A stretch of DNA of 64,000 nucleotides from Pseudoxanthomonas jiangsuensis (GTDB taxonomy: Bacteria > Pseudomonadota > Gammaproteobacteria > Xanthomonadales > Xanthomonadaceae): NCBI RefSeq assembly GCF_010093185.1, contig NZ_PDWL01000001.1, positions 62,001 to 126,000 on the forward strand. The letters run 5' to 3'. Each line of letters begins with the position of its first letter. Positions within the stretch are counted from its first letter, which is position 1. The position numbers and the translations under genes are program-made. The notes beneath the pieces were generated by a model. That model was not told the DNA's origin. It saw only the letters and a program-made list of their open reading frames with translations, and ran no database searches. Below are positions 1 through 7,477 of this stretch, in pieces.

Positions 1-83
1 GCGCCGCGGCCAACGCCAGCGGCCAGGCCCTTCCCCTGTGCGCGCGCATCGCCCCCTGTCTCCCCTGGCCCCTGGTGGCGCGC

Positions 84-989
84 TCAGCGCGCGGCCGATG
101 CCGCCGCAGGTGCGGACGCCGCGGCGGCGGTGTCGGCGGCATCGACCACGCCGTTGCCGTCGCGGTCGGCGCCCTCGAACATGCGCTTGCCGGAGGCCGC
201 GTATTCGTCCCACGACACCCGCCCGTCCTTGCCCTGGTCCAGCGCGCCGAAGCGCACCCGCGCCTGCTGCAGCGAACCGTCGCGGCGGCTGGCGATCTTG
301 CGGTCGAGGCGGTCCTCGTACTCGGCCAGGTACTCGTCCTTGTCCAGGCGGCCGTCGCCGTTGCCGTCGGTGCGGGCGAAGGCCTCGCCGCGGGCGGTGT
401 CGTATTCGCCACGGGCGACCTTGCCGTCGCCGTCGCGGTCGTACATGGCCAGCATGCCGGCGCGGCTGTGGGTGGTGGGCATGCCGATCGGATCGCGCGG
501 CGCGCCTTGGCGGCCGGCCGGCTCCGGCTTGTCGGCGTTCTCCAGGTAGAAGGCGTAGGCGCGCTCGCCGGACGCGTCGTACTCGGCGCGGCTGACGAAG
601 CCGTCGCCGTCCTTGTCCAGGGCGCCGAAGCGGGTGTGGGTCTGCTTCACCTGCGCCTCGCGCGCGGCCTCCAGTTCGCGGTCCAGGCGACCGGCGTACT
701 CGGCCACGTACTCCTCCACGTCGACGCTGCCGTCGCCGTTCTCGTCGGTCTGGGCGTAGCGGGCGCGGCGGAAGGCCTCGAATGCGGCGGCGTCGACCTT
801 GCCGACCTTGTCCTCGTCGAACTGGGCCAGGAACGAGGCCGGCGCCTGGCGGTGGCCGGTGGCGGCGCGCGCGGCATTGGCGGCCGGCGGCGCGGCGCCA
901 TGGGCGGCATGGGCGGCGGCCTGGGCGGCGGCCGGCGCGATCGACGCGGCCAGCGCCAGGGCGAGCAGTCCGGAAGCGGTCGGATGCAT
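84..989 (-). CDS. Secreted multi-EF-hand protein
   Basis: This is a 301-residue protein with an N-terminal signal peptide (residues 1 to about 24, ending in an Ala-rich stretch). It carries at least five recognisable EF-hand loops starting near residues 82 (DENGDGSVDVEE), 125 (DKDGDGFVSRAE), 184 (DRDGDGKVARGE), 208 (DGNGDGRLDKDE) and 275 (DRDGNGVVDAAD). A degenerate loop lies at 251. Such loops bind Ca2+, so a periplasmic or exported Ca2+-binding role is likely, but the exact function is unknown. The start was set at the ATG that opens the signal peptide; an upstream extension lacks one. The gene lies 35 bases after the DUF4198 gene on the same strand and probably shares its promoter. Confidence 0.85.
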   Translation of the reverse strand: MHPTASGLLALALAASIAPAAAQAAAHAAHGAAPPAANAARAATGHRQAPASFLAQFDEDKVGKVDAAAFEAFRRARYAQTDENGDGSVDVEEYVAEYAGRLDRELEAAREAQVKQTHTRFGALDKDGDGFVSRAEYDASGERAYAFYLENADKPEPAGRQGAPRDPIGMPTTHSRAGMLAMYDRDGDGKVARGEYDTARGEAFARTDGNGDGRLDKDEYLAEYEDRLDRKIASRRDGSLQQARVRFGALDQGKDGRVSWDEYAASGKRMFEGADRDGNGVVDAADTAAAASAPAAASAAR

Positions 990-1024
990 GGCGGTGTGTC
1001 CTGTGGTTGGAGTGGAGGGCGCGG

Positions 1025-1819
1025 TTACTGCTCGAGCACGCGGAAGCTCAGGGTGTAGCTGTGGCTGTACTCGGGCGCGGCCGCGCCGGCGGGGGCCGGC
1101 GCACGGTGCCGGACCAGAGCCAGGTAGGTGCCCGGCTGGGCCAGGTTGAAGACCGCGCGTCCCTGCGCATCGCTGAGCAGCGAGACCTCGGCCGGCTTGC
1201 GGTCGGAGGTCCACACCGCCTCGGTGATCTCGATCTTCTGGTCGGCCAGCGGCTTGCCGTCGAAGTGCACCTCGAACTCGAAGCGCTCGCCGGCGTACAG
1301 GTCGCCCGGGTGGGTCAGCGGCACCAGTTCCAGGCCCTCGCCGTGCGGCTTAAGCGCGGCGGTGTCGGGCGCGCCGGCGGTGACGTAGGTCTCGGCGCGG
1401 GTGAGCGACTGGAAGTGGCTCAGCAGCTTGGCCCCGGCCGGCAGCGGCTGCGACGGGTCGCGGCTGCCCTGGGTCTTGCCGTCCAGTTCCCAGGTGCGGA
1501 ACACCGCGCCCAGGCGATGGCCAGTGCTGAAGCGGTAGGTACCCTTGCCGGCCAGCGCGTGCTCGGCCACGGTGCGCGTCTTCAGCACCTGCACGGTGTC
1601 GGCCGCGACCGTGCGCCCGTCCGGACCGGTGACCTCGAAGCGACTGTCGTCGAACGCCACCTCGGGCACGAATAAGGTTTCGGCGAAGGACGCGTCCAGG
1701 GTCACCGTGGCGCGTTCGCCGGGGGCGAACTCGGACGGGGCCAGGTACGGGGTGTGGGCGTGCGCGGCGGCGGGCAACAACGCGGCGGCGGCCAGCGCCA
1801 GCAGGGAGAACAGCTTCAT
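1025..1819 (-). CDS. DUF4198 domain-containing periplasmic protein
   Basis: This is a 264-residue protein with a clear signal peptide (residues 1-21, cleavage after AHA). The mature part begins HTPYLAPSEFAPGERATVTL, typical of the DUF4198 family, whose members are periplasmic, beta-rich and often encoded near metal-uptake systems or TonB-dependent receptors. The C-terminal half looks like an immunoglobulin-like or carboxypeptidase-regulatory fold (GRAVFNLAQPGTYLALVRH). It is the first gene of a two-gene minus-strand unit with the EF-hand gene and lies behind a candidate Fur-controlled promoter. A role in metal acquisition is inferred from family and promoter only. Confidence 0.8.
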   Translation of the reverse strand: MKLFSLLALAAAALLPAAAHAHTPYLAPSEFAPGERATVTLDASFAETLFVPEVAFDDSRFEVTGPDGRTVAADTVQVLKTRTVAEHALAGKGTYRFSTGHRLGAVFRTWELDGKTQGSRDPSQPLPAGAKLLSHFQSLTRAETYVTAGAPDTAALKPHGEGLELVPLTHPGDLYAGERFEFEVHFDGKPLADQKIEITEAVWTSDRKPAEVSLLSDAQGRAVFNLAQPGTYLALVRHRAPAPAGAAAPEYSHSYTLSFRVLEQ

Positions 1820-1895
1820 CGGAACCTTCCGGGCGGCAGACGTGGAGGCTGGCGCTTCGGAACTCGAGGTCCGGACGGGCTGGCGAACGGCGCGC

Positions 1896-1925
1896 AGTCT
1901 ATGCCTTGTTGAGAACGATTTGCAA
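1896..1925 (-). promoter_or_regulatory. Candidate Fur box overlapping a sigma70 promoter for the DUF4198 operon
   Basis: Read on the minus strand, a TTGCAA -35 (1925-1920) and a TAGACT -10 (1901-1896) are separated by 18 bases. Within the spacer lies the 15-mer TGAGAACGATTTGCA (1910-1924, plus strand). It matches the 7-1-7 Fur consensus TGATAATNATTATCA at 10 of the 14 non-central positions. Occupancy would block the promoter. The divergent queD gene starts at 1980, so the site could touch it too, but its own promoter lies downstream. Confidence 0.55.
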
Positions 1926-1944
1926 CAATCACGCTAGCCGGCGA

Positions 1945-1973
1945 TTGCCGCTGCCGGCGGCCGCGCGGACAAT
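1945..1973 (+). promoter_or_regulatory. queD promoter, probably giving a leaderless mRNA
   Basis: A TTGCCG -35 (1945-1950) and a GACAAT -10 (1968-1973) are separated by 17 bases. The expected start of transcription falls at about 1979-1981, which is the queD ATG itself at 1980. No Shine-Dalgarno sequence precedes that ATG. Confidence 0.4.
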
Positions 1974-1979
1974 GCCGGC

Positions 1980-2333
1980 ATGGACATCTTCAAGGTTTTC
2001 ACCCTCGAGGCGGCGCACCGCCTGCCCCACGTGCCCGCGGGCCACAAGTGCGCGCGCCTGCACGGACACTCCTTCCGGGTGGAGATCCACGTGTCCGGCG
2101 AACCGGACCCGTACACCGGCTGGGTGATGGACTTCTCCGAGATCAAGGCCGCGTTCGCGCCGATCCACGACCAGCTCGACCACCACTACCTCAACGACAT
2201 CGAAGGTCTGGACAACCCGACCAGCGAACGGCTGGCGGCGTGGATCTGGGCCCGGCTCAAGCCCACCCTGCCGCTGCTGAGCGAAGTCGTGGTCCACGAG
2301 ACCTGCACCTCGGGCTGCCGCTACCGCGGCTGA
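1980..2333 (+). CDS. queD: 6-carboxy-5,6,7,8-tetrahydropterin synthase (QueD family)
   Basis: This 117-residue protein has the usual length and layout of QueD. It converts 7,8-dihydroneopterin triphosphate to 6-carboxytetrahydropterin, an early step toward queuosine and other 7-deazapurines. The three zinc ligands are visible as H13, H28 and H30 (AAHRL, then LHGHS), and the catalytic cysteine is C24. The conserved C-terminal [12 protein letters not shown] segment is present. Other queuosine genes are not adjacent. The ATG lies directly at the predicted transcription start, so the message may be leaderless. Confidence 0.93.
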   Translation: MDIFKVFTLEAAHRLPHVPAGHKCARLHGHSFRVEIHVSGEPDPYTGWVMDFSEIKAAFAPIHDQLDHHYLNDIEGLDNPTSERLAAWIWARLKPTLPLLSEVVVHETCTSGCRYRG

Positions 2334-2435
2334 GGGGCAGCTGCGCCAAGCGGCGGGGGATGACGGGAACGCGCAGGTGCCGTTGCGGGGAGGGCTTCCG
2401 GCCGCCCCGGGGCACGCCAGAGCCATCTCAAGCCA

Positions 2436-2456
2436 TTGATTTTTGAGAAAAATCAA
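2436..2456. repeat. Perfect 9-3-9 AT-rich inverted repeat upstream of the phasin gene
   Basis: TTGATTTTT (2436-2444) and AAAAATCAA (2448-2456) form a perfect inverted repeat around GAG, in a strikingly AT-rich patch of an otherwise high-GC region. It lies about 30 bases upstream of the phasin -35 box. It could be an activator or repressor site, or an UP-like element; no regulator can be named. Confidence 0.45.
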
Positions 2457-2482
2457 AGATTCTTCAAAAATCCCGCCGAAAG

Positions 2483-2514
2483 TTGTTGCATCGCAACAAA
2501 AGACCTCGTATGCT
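2483..2514 (+). promoter_or_regulatory. Phasin promoter with overlapping palindromic operator (PhaR-like)
   Basis: The -35 is TTGCAT (2486-2491) and the -10 is TATGCT (2509-2514), with a 17-base spacer. The -35 is embedded in the perfect palindrome TTGTTGC-ATC-GCAACAA (2483-2499). Its TTGC-N3-GCAA core resembles operators of PhaR, the repressor that releases phasin promoters when polyhydroxyalkanoate granules titrate it. The promoter assignment is strong on sequence; PhaR as the ligand is inferred. Confidence 0.55.
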
Positions 2515-2553
2515 GCGTCGCACCATCAAGGCAATCCGTCGCAGGAGTCCGCC

Positions 2554-2943
2554 ATGTCGTACCAGTTCAACGATCAGCTCAGCGCCTACACCCACCAGTT
2601 CGCCGCCGTCGCCGCGCGCGTGAACCGCCTGGCCCTGGAAAACGCAGAGACCGTCTTCGGCGTGCAGCTGCGCACGTTCGAGAAGAGCGTCGACGCGACC
2701 ACCGGCTTCTTCGGCGAGCTCGCCGAGGCCCGCGACCTGGAGTCGTACAAGACCCTGTGGCCGAAGGGCCTGCAGATCGCCCGCGACAACGCCGAGCGCT
2801 TCGCCGCGGCCGGCCAGGAAGTCTTCGGCCTGACCCTGAAGACCACCGAAGCGCTGGGCCAGCTGGCCAAGAGCCAGTTCGAGTCCGCCACCGAGCAGGC
2901 CCAGGCCACCGTGGCCAAGGTCGCCAAGGCTGCCAAGCGCTGA
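2554..2943 (+). CDS. Phasin family protein
   Basis: This is a 129-residue, mostly alpha-helical protein of the phasin (Phasin_2) type. It has no signal peptide, an amphipathic helical core (FAAVAARVNRLALENAETVF) and a Lys/Ala-rich C-terminal tail (ATVAKVAKAAKR). Phasins coat polyhydroxyalkanoate granules in the cytoplasm. The start is the ATG at 2554, preceded by AGGAG at 2543-2547; an in-frame upstream extension would read through the promoter. The gene stands alone between its own promoter/operator and a strong terminator. No PHA synthase gene lies in this window. Confidence 0.85.
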   Translation: MSYQFNDQLSAYTHQFAAVAARVNRLALENAETVFGVQLRTFEKSVDATTGFFGELAEARDLESYKTLWPKGLQIARDNAERFAAAGQEVFGLTLKTTEALGQLAKSQFESATEQAQATVAKVAKAAKR

Positions 2944-3067
2944 GCCTTGCGGCGTCCCGGCGCGCAGGCATCGCCTGACGCGCCGGACCGGCGGAAACGC
3001 CGGGTGCGATACCCGATTCGAAACGATTCAAAGCATTTGCGCGGCTCCCCTCCCTCCGCGCAAACCC

Positions 3068-3107
3068 AGGCCCGACAGCATCCCCTCCCGCTGTCGGGCC
3101 TTTTTTT
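3068..3107 (+). terminator. Rho-independent terminator of the phasin gene
   Basis: AGGCCCGACAG (3068-3078) pairs perfectly with CTGTCGGGCCT (3091-3101), followed by seven T (3101-3107). It is the clearest intrinsic terminator in the window. The T-tract orientation assigns it to the phasin transcript and not to the convergent bioD. Confidence 0.93.
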
Positions 3108-3118
3108 GTCTGCGGCGC

Positions 3119-3811
3119 CTACAACGGCAGCGTCAGCTGCGCGGCCATACGCGCCGGCTGCGGATCAGGCGCGTATGGCATGCGTCCGAGGAACGGCGCC
3201 GGCAGGCGCGCGGCCAGCAACTGCAGGTTCTCCTCGCGGCAGGCCATGTCCGGATCGACCTCGCTGGCGATCCAGCCGACCAGGTCGCAGCCGTCGGCCG
3301 CGATCGCCGCCGCGCTCAGCCGCGCGTGGTTGAGGCAGCCCAGGCGCATTCCGATCACCAGCACCACCGGCAGGCGCAGGGCATGCACCAGGTCGCGCTG
3401 GTCCAGGGTCGCGGTCAGCGGCGCGGCCCAGCCGCCCACGCCCTCGACCACGACGATGTCGGACTGCGCCCGCAGGCGCGCGAACGCCGCCTGCAACGGC
3501 GGCAACGCGATCTCCACGCCGGCCGCACGCGCGGCCAGTTCCGGCGCCAGCGGCTCGGGCATCGCGAACGGATTGAGGTCGTCGTAGGCCGGCCGCGGAT
3601 CGCTGGCCGCCTGCAGCGCCAGCGCATCCTCGTTGCGCCAGCCCTCGTCAGCCCGGGTGCAGCCGCTGGCCACCGGCTTCATGCCCACCGCCCGCAGGCC
3701 GCGCGCGCGGAACGCATGCAGGAGGGCGCAGCTGGCCACGGTCTTGCCGGCGCCGGTGTCGGTGCCGGTGACGTAGAGGCGATCGGTGACGGCGGGGCAA
3801 TGGGTCTGCAT
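3119..3811 (-). CDS. bioD: ATP-dependent dethiobiotin synthetase
   Basis: This 230-residue BioD closes the ureido ring of dethiobiotin from 7,8-diaminopelargonate, CO2 and ATP, the penultimate step of biotin synthesis. The P-loop GTDTGAGKTVAS is near residue 16. The family segments MKPVASG and VEGVGGW (nucleotide and substrate contacts) follow, and the length is normal. The start was set at the ATG at 3811, since homologs begin close before the P-loop. The gene is alone here and convergent with the phasin gene; bioA, bioB and bioF are not in the window. Confidence 0.93.
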   Translation of the reverse strand: MQTHCPAVTDRLYVTGTDTGAGKTVASCALLHAFRARGLRAVGMKPVASGCTRADEGWRNEDALALQAASDPRPAYDDLNPFAMPEPLAPELAARAAGVEIALPPLQAAFARLRAQSDIVVVEGVGGWAAPLTATLDQRDLVHALRLPVVLVIGMRLGCLNHARLSAAAIAADGCDLVGWIASEVDPDMACREENLQLLAARLPAPFLGRMPYAPDPQPARMAAQLTLPL

Positions 3812-3906
3812 CGTGGTGCGGCGAAGGCGTGGGCGAGGGCCGGCATCATAAGCGTGCGCGGCCGGCACCGGCCGGCACGCCGCGCGCGAACGGTTACCAT
3901 GCCCGC

Positions 3907-4392
3907 ATGTCCTTCGCCTCCATTCCCCTCACCGGCAGCAAGCCGGAGCAGTACGCGCAGCTGCTGGCGCAGGCCCGCGGCCTGCTGCACGGCGAGCACG
4001 ACCGGATCGCCAACGCCGCCAACCTCTCGGCGCTGGTCTACCACGCCCTGCCCGCGCTGAACTGGGTCGGTTTCTACCTCTACGACGGCACCGAGCTGGT
4101 GGTCGGCCCGTTCCAGGGTCTGCCGGCCTGCGTGCGCATCCCGCTGGACAAGGGCGTGTGCGGCGCGGCCGCGCGTACCCGCCAGACCCAGCGCGTGGCC
4201 GATGTGCATGCCTTCCCTGGCCACATCGCCTGCGATTCGGCCTCGCGCTCGGAACTGGTGGTGCCGCTGGTGCGCGGGGGCGAGCTGGTCGGCGTGTTCG
4301 ACCTGGACAGCCCGGAGCCGGACCGCTTCGACGCCGACGACCAGGCCGGTCTGGAGGCGCTGGCCGCCGCCTTCGTGGAATCCTTGCGGTGA
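3907..4392 (+). CDS. msrC: Free methionine-(R)-sulfoxide reductase (GAF domain)
   Basis: This is a 161-residue single-GAF-domain enzyme that reduces free L-methionine-(R)-sulfoxide in the cytoplasm. The three redox cysteines are C75, C85 and C109, with the same spacing (10 and 24) as C84, C94 and C118 of the E. coli enzyme. A -10-like TACCAT (3895-3900) ends only six bases before the ATG and no ribosome binding site is visible, so the mRNA may be leaderless. The stop codon overlaps the GTG start of the next gene, so the two are translationally coupled. Confidence 0.9.
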   Translation: MSFASIPLTGSKPEQYAQLLAQARGLLHGEHDRIANAANLSALVYHALPALNWVGFYLYDGTELVVGPFQGLPACVRIPLDKGVCGAAARTRQTQRVADVHAFPGHIACDSASRSELVVPLVRGGELVGVFDLDSPEPDRFDADDQAGLEALAAAFVESLR

Positions 4393-4790
4393 GCACCGCC
4401 CAGCTTCGCAACATCGGCCCCAAGAGCGCGGCCTGGCTGCGCCAGGTCGGCCTGCGCAGCGCCGAGGACCTGGTCGCGGCCGGCGCGGTGCAGGCTTTCG
4501 TCAAGGTCAGGCGCGCAGGCTTCAAACCTAGCCTCAACCTGCTGTACGCGCTGGAAGGCGCGCTGCGGGACTGCCACTGGCACGACGTGCCCGAGGCACG
4601 CCGGCAGCAGCTGCTGGCCGAACTGGAAACCGCCAGCGCCGCCCTGCCCCCGCCGCGCGGCCGGCCGGTGGGCGGGCCGGTGACCACCTCCTTCTACGGC
4701 GACGACGGCGAAGCGTCCGGCGCGCCCGCGGAAGACGACGAGCGCGGTACCGGAAAGGAAGAAGGCGGCACGGGCAACCGTTTCGACTGA
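4389..4790 (+). CDS. TfoX C-terminal domain protein
   Basis: This 133-residue protein opens with STAQLRNIGPKSAAWLRQVG, the hallmark of the TfoX C-terminal (helix-hairpin-helix-like) domain, which covers residues 1 to about 85. The rest is a low-complexity, acidic, probably disordered tail. The TfoX N-terminal domain is absent, so it is not a full-length competence regulator. The GTG start at 4389 overlaps the msrC stop (GTGA). The function of stand-alone proteins of this kind is not established. Confidence 0.85.
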   Translation: MSTAQLRNIGPKSAAWLRQVGLRSAEDLVAAGAVQAFVKVRRAGFKPSLNLLYALEGALRDCHWHDVPEARRQQLLAELETASAALPPPRGRPVGGPVTTSFYGDDGEASGAPAEDDERGTGKEEGGTGNRFD

Positions 4791-4807
4791 GCGGATCGCC
4801 GATCGCA

Positions 4808-4813
4808 TACAAT
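4808..4813 (+). promoter_or_regulatory. -10 box of the btuB leader transcript
   Basis: TACAAT lies 10-15 bases before the first conserved element of the cobalamin riboswitch. A good -35 is not obvious; it would overlap the end of the TfoX-domain gene. Confidence 0.4.
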
Positions 4814-4821
4814 CGCGCCGC

Positions 4822-5030
4822 TGCAAGGTGACCCGCCGGCCTCCGCCGACCGGGTTGAAACGGGAAGCCGGTGCGTCCTCGCGACAAGGCCGGCGCTGCC
4901 CCCGCAACGGTAAGCGACCGCAACGCTGCGACATCCGCCACTGTGCCCGGCACGGGAAGGCGTCGCCGCCGGTGTCCGCGCCCTCCAGGGCCCGGCATCC
5001 GATCGCCAGCCCGGAGACCGGCCTTGCGGA
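4822..5030 (+). ncRNA. Cobalamin (B12) riboswitch
   Basis: The order of conserved blocks is diagnostic: GAAACGGGAAGCCGGTGCG near 4857, GCTGCCCCCGCAACGGTAAG near 4908, CCACTG near 4938, GGGAAGGC near 4953, and the B12 box GCCAGCCCGGAGACCGGCCT at about 5006-5024. It lies 130 bases before the btuB start codon. When adenosylcobalamin binds, translation or elongation of the downstream receptor gene is expected to be shut off. Confidence 0.95.
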
Positions 5031-5159
5031 ACCAGGTTGCGATGCGGTGGGCATCGCGGCGTGCCGGCGCCGCGTGCGCCCGTCCGCTGCGTGCCGTCCC
5101 GCCTCGCGACTCCCCGATCTGGCGCCGGGTGCGGCGCCACGCACGCATGGAGTTGCCCG

Positions 5160-7001
5160 ATGACGTTCCGCCCGCTGACCGCCGCCGTCGCCCTGGCGCT
5201 GGTCCTGCCTTCCGTCGCCTTCGCCGAGGACGCCACCGACCTGGACGAGATCCTGGTCACCGCCACCCGGACCCCGATCGCCCTGCGCGACAGCCTGTCG
5301 CCGGCGCAGGTGATCGACCGCGCGCAGATCGAGCGCAGCCAGGCCAGCTCGCTGCAGCAGCTGCTGGCCGGCCGCGCCGGCATCAACCTCACCAACACCG
5401 GCGGCCTGGGCAAGCAGACCTCGCTGTTCCTGCGCGGCGCCGGTTCCAACCAGCTGTTGGTGCTGGTCGACGGCGTGCGCATCGGTTCGGCCACCGCCGG
5501 CCTGCCGGCCCTGCAGGACCTGCCAGTGGCGCAGATCGAGCGGATCGAGATCGTGCGCGGCCCGCATTCGAGCCTGTACGGCGCCGACGCGATCGGCGGC
5601 GTGATCCAGATCTTCACCCGTCGCGAGCGCGGCGCCCTGCAGCCGCGCGCGTCGGCGGGCGTGGGCAGCCACGGCCTGCGCGAAGCCAGCGCCGGCATCG
5701 GCCAGGGCGGCGAGCGCGCCTGGTTCGGCGCCGACGTGGCCCTGCTGCGCACCGACGGCATCAACGCCTGCGACGGCACCGCGGCCGGCTGGGGCGCCGG
5801 CTGCTACGCCGACGAGCCGGACCGCGACGGCTACCGCAACCGCTCCGCCAGCCTGCGCGCCGGCGGCAAGCCGGCCGAGGCCTGGACCGTGGAAGGCAGC
5901 GCCCTGCGGGTGGAGGGCTACAACCATTACGACGGCAGCTGGGCCAACTACTCCGAAACCGTGCAGCAGGTGCTGTCCGGCCAGGTGCGCTACGCGCCTT
6001 CCGCGCGCCTGTCCTGGCAGGCCACGGTGGGCCGCAGCGACGACCAGACCGACGACTACGGCGCCGCCGGCTTCGTCGGCGGCCTGGACACCCGCCGCGA
6101 CCAGGCCTCGCTGCAGGGCGACTTCGTCCTGGCCGAGGGCCAGCGGCTGACCGCCGGCCTGGACTGGCTGGACGACCGCATCACCGGCACCACCGCCTAC
6201 GACGTCACCGCCCGCGACAACACCGGCGTGTTCGCCGAGTACCAGGGCCGCTTCGGCGCCCAGCAGCTGCAGGCCGGCCTGCGCAACGACGACAACGAGC
6301 AGTTCGGCAGCCACACCACCGGCGACCTGGGCTGGGGCTGGCACTTCGGCGACGGCCTGAAGCTGGCCGCGCGCTACTCCACCGGCTTCCGCGCGCCGAG
6401 CTTCAACGACCTGTACTACCCGTACTACGGCAACCCCGCCCTGCGTCCGGAGGAGTCGAAGAACCTCAACCTCGGCCTGTCCGGCGGCGGCGACGCCTGG
6501 CGCTGGAGCGTGGACGTGTTCGAGAACCGGGTCGACGACCTGATCAGCTACGACGCGTCGATCTTCCTGCCGGGCAACGTCGACACCGCGCGCCTGCGCG
6601 GCGGCGAACTGACCGTGGCCACCACCCTCGCCGGCTGGGACCTGTCGGCCGAGTACAGCCACGTCGACCCGCGCAACCGCTCCGAAGGCGCCAACCGCGG
6701 CAAGCTGCTGCCGCGCCGCGCACGCAACACCGGCCGGATCGACCTGGACCGCCGCTTCGGCGACCTCGCCCTCGGCGCCAGCGTCAATGCCGCCGGCCGC
6801 CGCTACGACGATGCCGCCAACACGGTCGAAGTCGGCGGCCATGCCACCGCCGACCTGCGCCTGGAATACGCCCTGCACCCGGACTGGACCCTGCAGGCCC
6901 GAGTGACCAACCTGTTCGACCGCGATTATCAGCTGGTCGACTGGTACAACCAGCCCGGCCGCGAGTTCGGCCTGAGCGTGCGCTGGCAGCCGGCGCGCTG
7001 A
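5160..7001 (+). CDS. btuB: TonB-dependent vitamin B12 receptor
   Basis: This 613-residue outer-membrane receptor imports cobalamin with TonB energy. It has a signal peptide (residues 1-22, ending AFAED) and a TonB box EILVTATRT near residue 30. The plug domain is recognisable from LLVLVDGVRIGS and IEIVRGPHSSLYGADAIGG, and a 22-strand-type barrel follows. Substrate is assigned from the riboswitch directly upstream and the BtuB-like length. The start was chosen because it directly precedes the signal peptide. No btuFCD or corrinoid biosynthesis genes follow. Confidence 0.93.
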   Translation: MTFRPLTAAVALALVLPSVAFAEDATDLDEILVTATRTPIALRDSLSPAQVIDRAQIERSQASSLQQLLAGRAGINLTNTGGLGKQTSLFLRGAGSNQLLVLVDGVRIGSATAGLPALQDLPVAQIERIEIVRGPHSSLYGADAIGGVIQIFTRRERGALQPRASAGVGSHGLREASAGIGQGGERAWFGADVALLRTDGINACDGTAAGWGAGCYADEPDRDGYRNRSASLRAGGKPAEAWTVEGSALRVEGYNHYDGSWANYSETVQQVLSGQVRYAPSARLSWQATVGRSDDQTDDYGAAGFVGGLDTRRDQASLQGDFVLAEGQRLTAGLDWLDDRITGTTAYDVTARDNTGVFAEYQGRFGAQQLQAGLRNDDNEQFGSHTTGDLGWGWHFGDGLKLAARYSTGFRAPSFNDLYYPYYGNPALRPEESKNLNLGLSGGGDAWRWSVDVFENRVDDLISYDASIFLPGNVDTARLRGGELTVATTLAGWDLSAEYSHVDPRNRSEGANRGKLLPRRARNTGRIDLDRRFGDLALGASVNAAGRRYDDAANTVEVGGHATADLRLEYALHPDWTLQARVTNLFDRDYQLVDWYNQPGREFGLSVRWQPAR

Positions 7002-7167
7002 CCTGCGGCTGCGTGCGTCCGCCGGCGAGGCGGGCGCACGCGGCTTCCATTTCCACGGAGCCGCCCGCGACAGGAGGGATGCGACACAGCGTCCCGCGGG
7101 CGGCGCCTGCCACGGGCGGGCCGCTGCCTATACTCGGCGCGGCCCTTCTCCCCCCACGGAGGCACGC

Positions 7168-7455
7168 ATGCCCGTCAGCCGCACCCGGGTGACCTCGAAC
7201 GACGCGCCGCGCCTGCTGCGCACCCTCTGCAACCACTGGCGGCACAAGTTCGAGCTGCGCCGCGACAGCGACACCCACGCCCACATCCCGTTCGCCGAGG
7301 CCGTCGGCGCCGACTTCGACGTCGAGGGCGATGCCCTGGTCATCCGCCTGGTCCACGACGATGGCGCCGGCATGGCCCGGCTGCAGCAGGTGATCGAATC
7401 CCACCTGCAGCGCTTCGCCCGCGACGAAACCCTGGCATTCGACTGGCGGGACTGA
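7168..7455 (+). CDS. DUF2218 domain-containing protein
   Basis: This is a 95-residue cytoplasmic protein matching DUF2218 over its whole length (LLRTLCNHWRHKFELR followed by IPFAEA). The family is small, widespread in proteobacteria and of unknown function; members are often found near iron- or siderophore-related genes. A TATACT -10 (7129-7134) and a GGAG ribosome binding site before the ATG indicate a separate transcription unit after btuB. Confidence 0.82.
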   Translation: MPVSRTRVTSNDAPRLLRTLCNHWRHKFELRRDSDTHAHIPFAEAVGADFDVEGDALVIRLVHDDGAGMARLQQVIESHLQRFARDETLAFDWRD

Positions 7456-7477
7456 GCGCGGCTACGAGTACCGGTTC

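Noticed and set aside
1..83. Gene fragment at the left edge
   Set aside because: Open frames exist on both strands but none has a motif, a stop/start arrangement or codon pattern that distinguishes it from GC-rich background.
4080..6878. Very long minus-strand open frame (over 900 codons) opposite msrC, the riboswitch and btuB
   Set aside because: It runs antisense to well-supported genes and the riboswitch, and its product is low-complexity Ala/Gly/Val with no motifs. Long open antisense frames are expected at this GC content.
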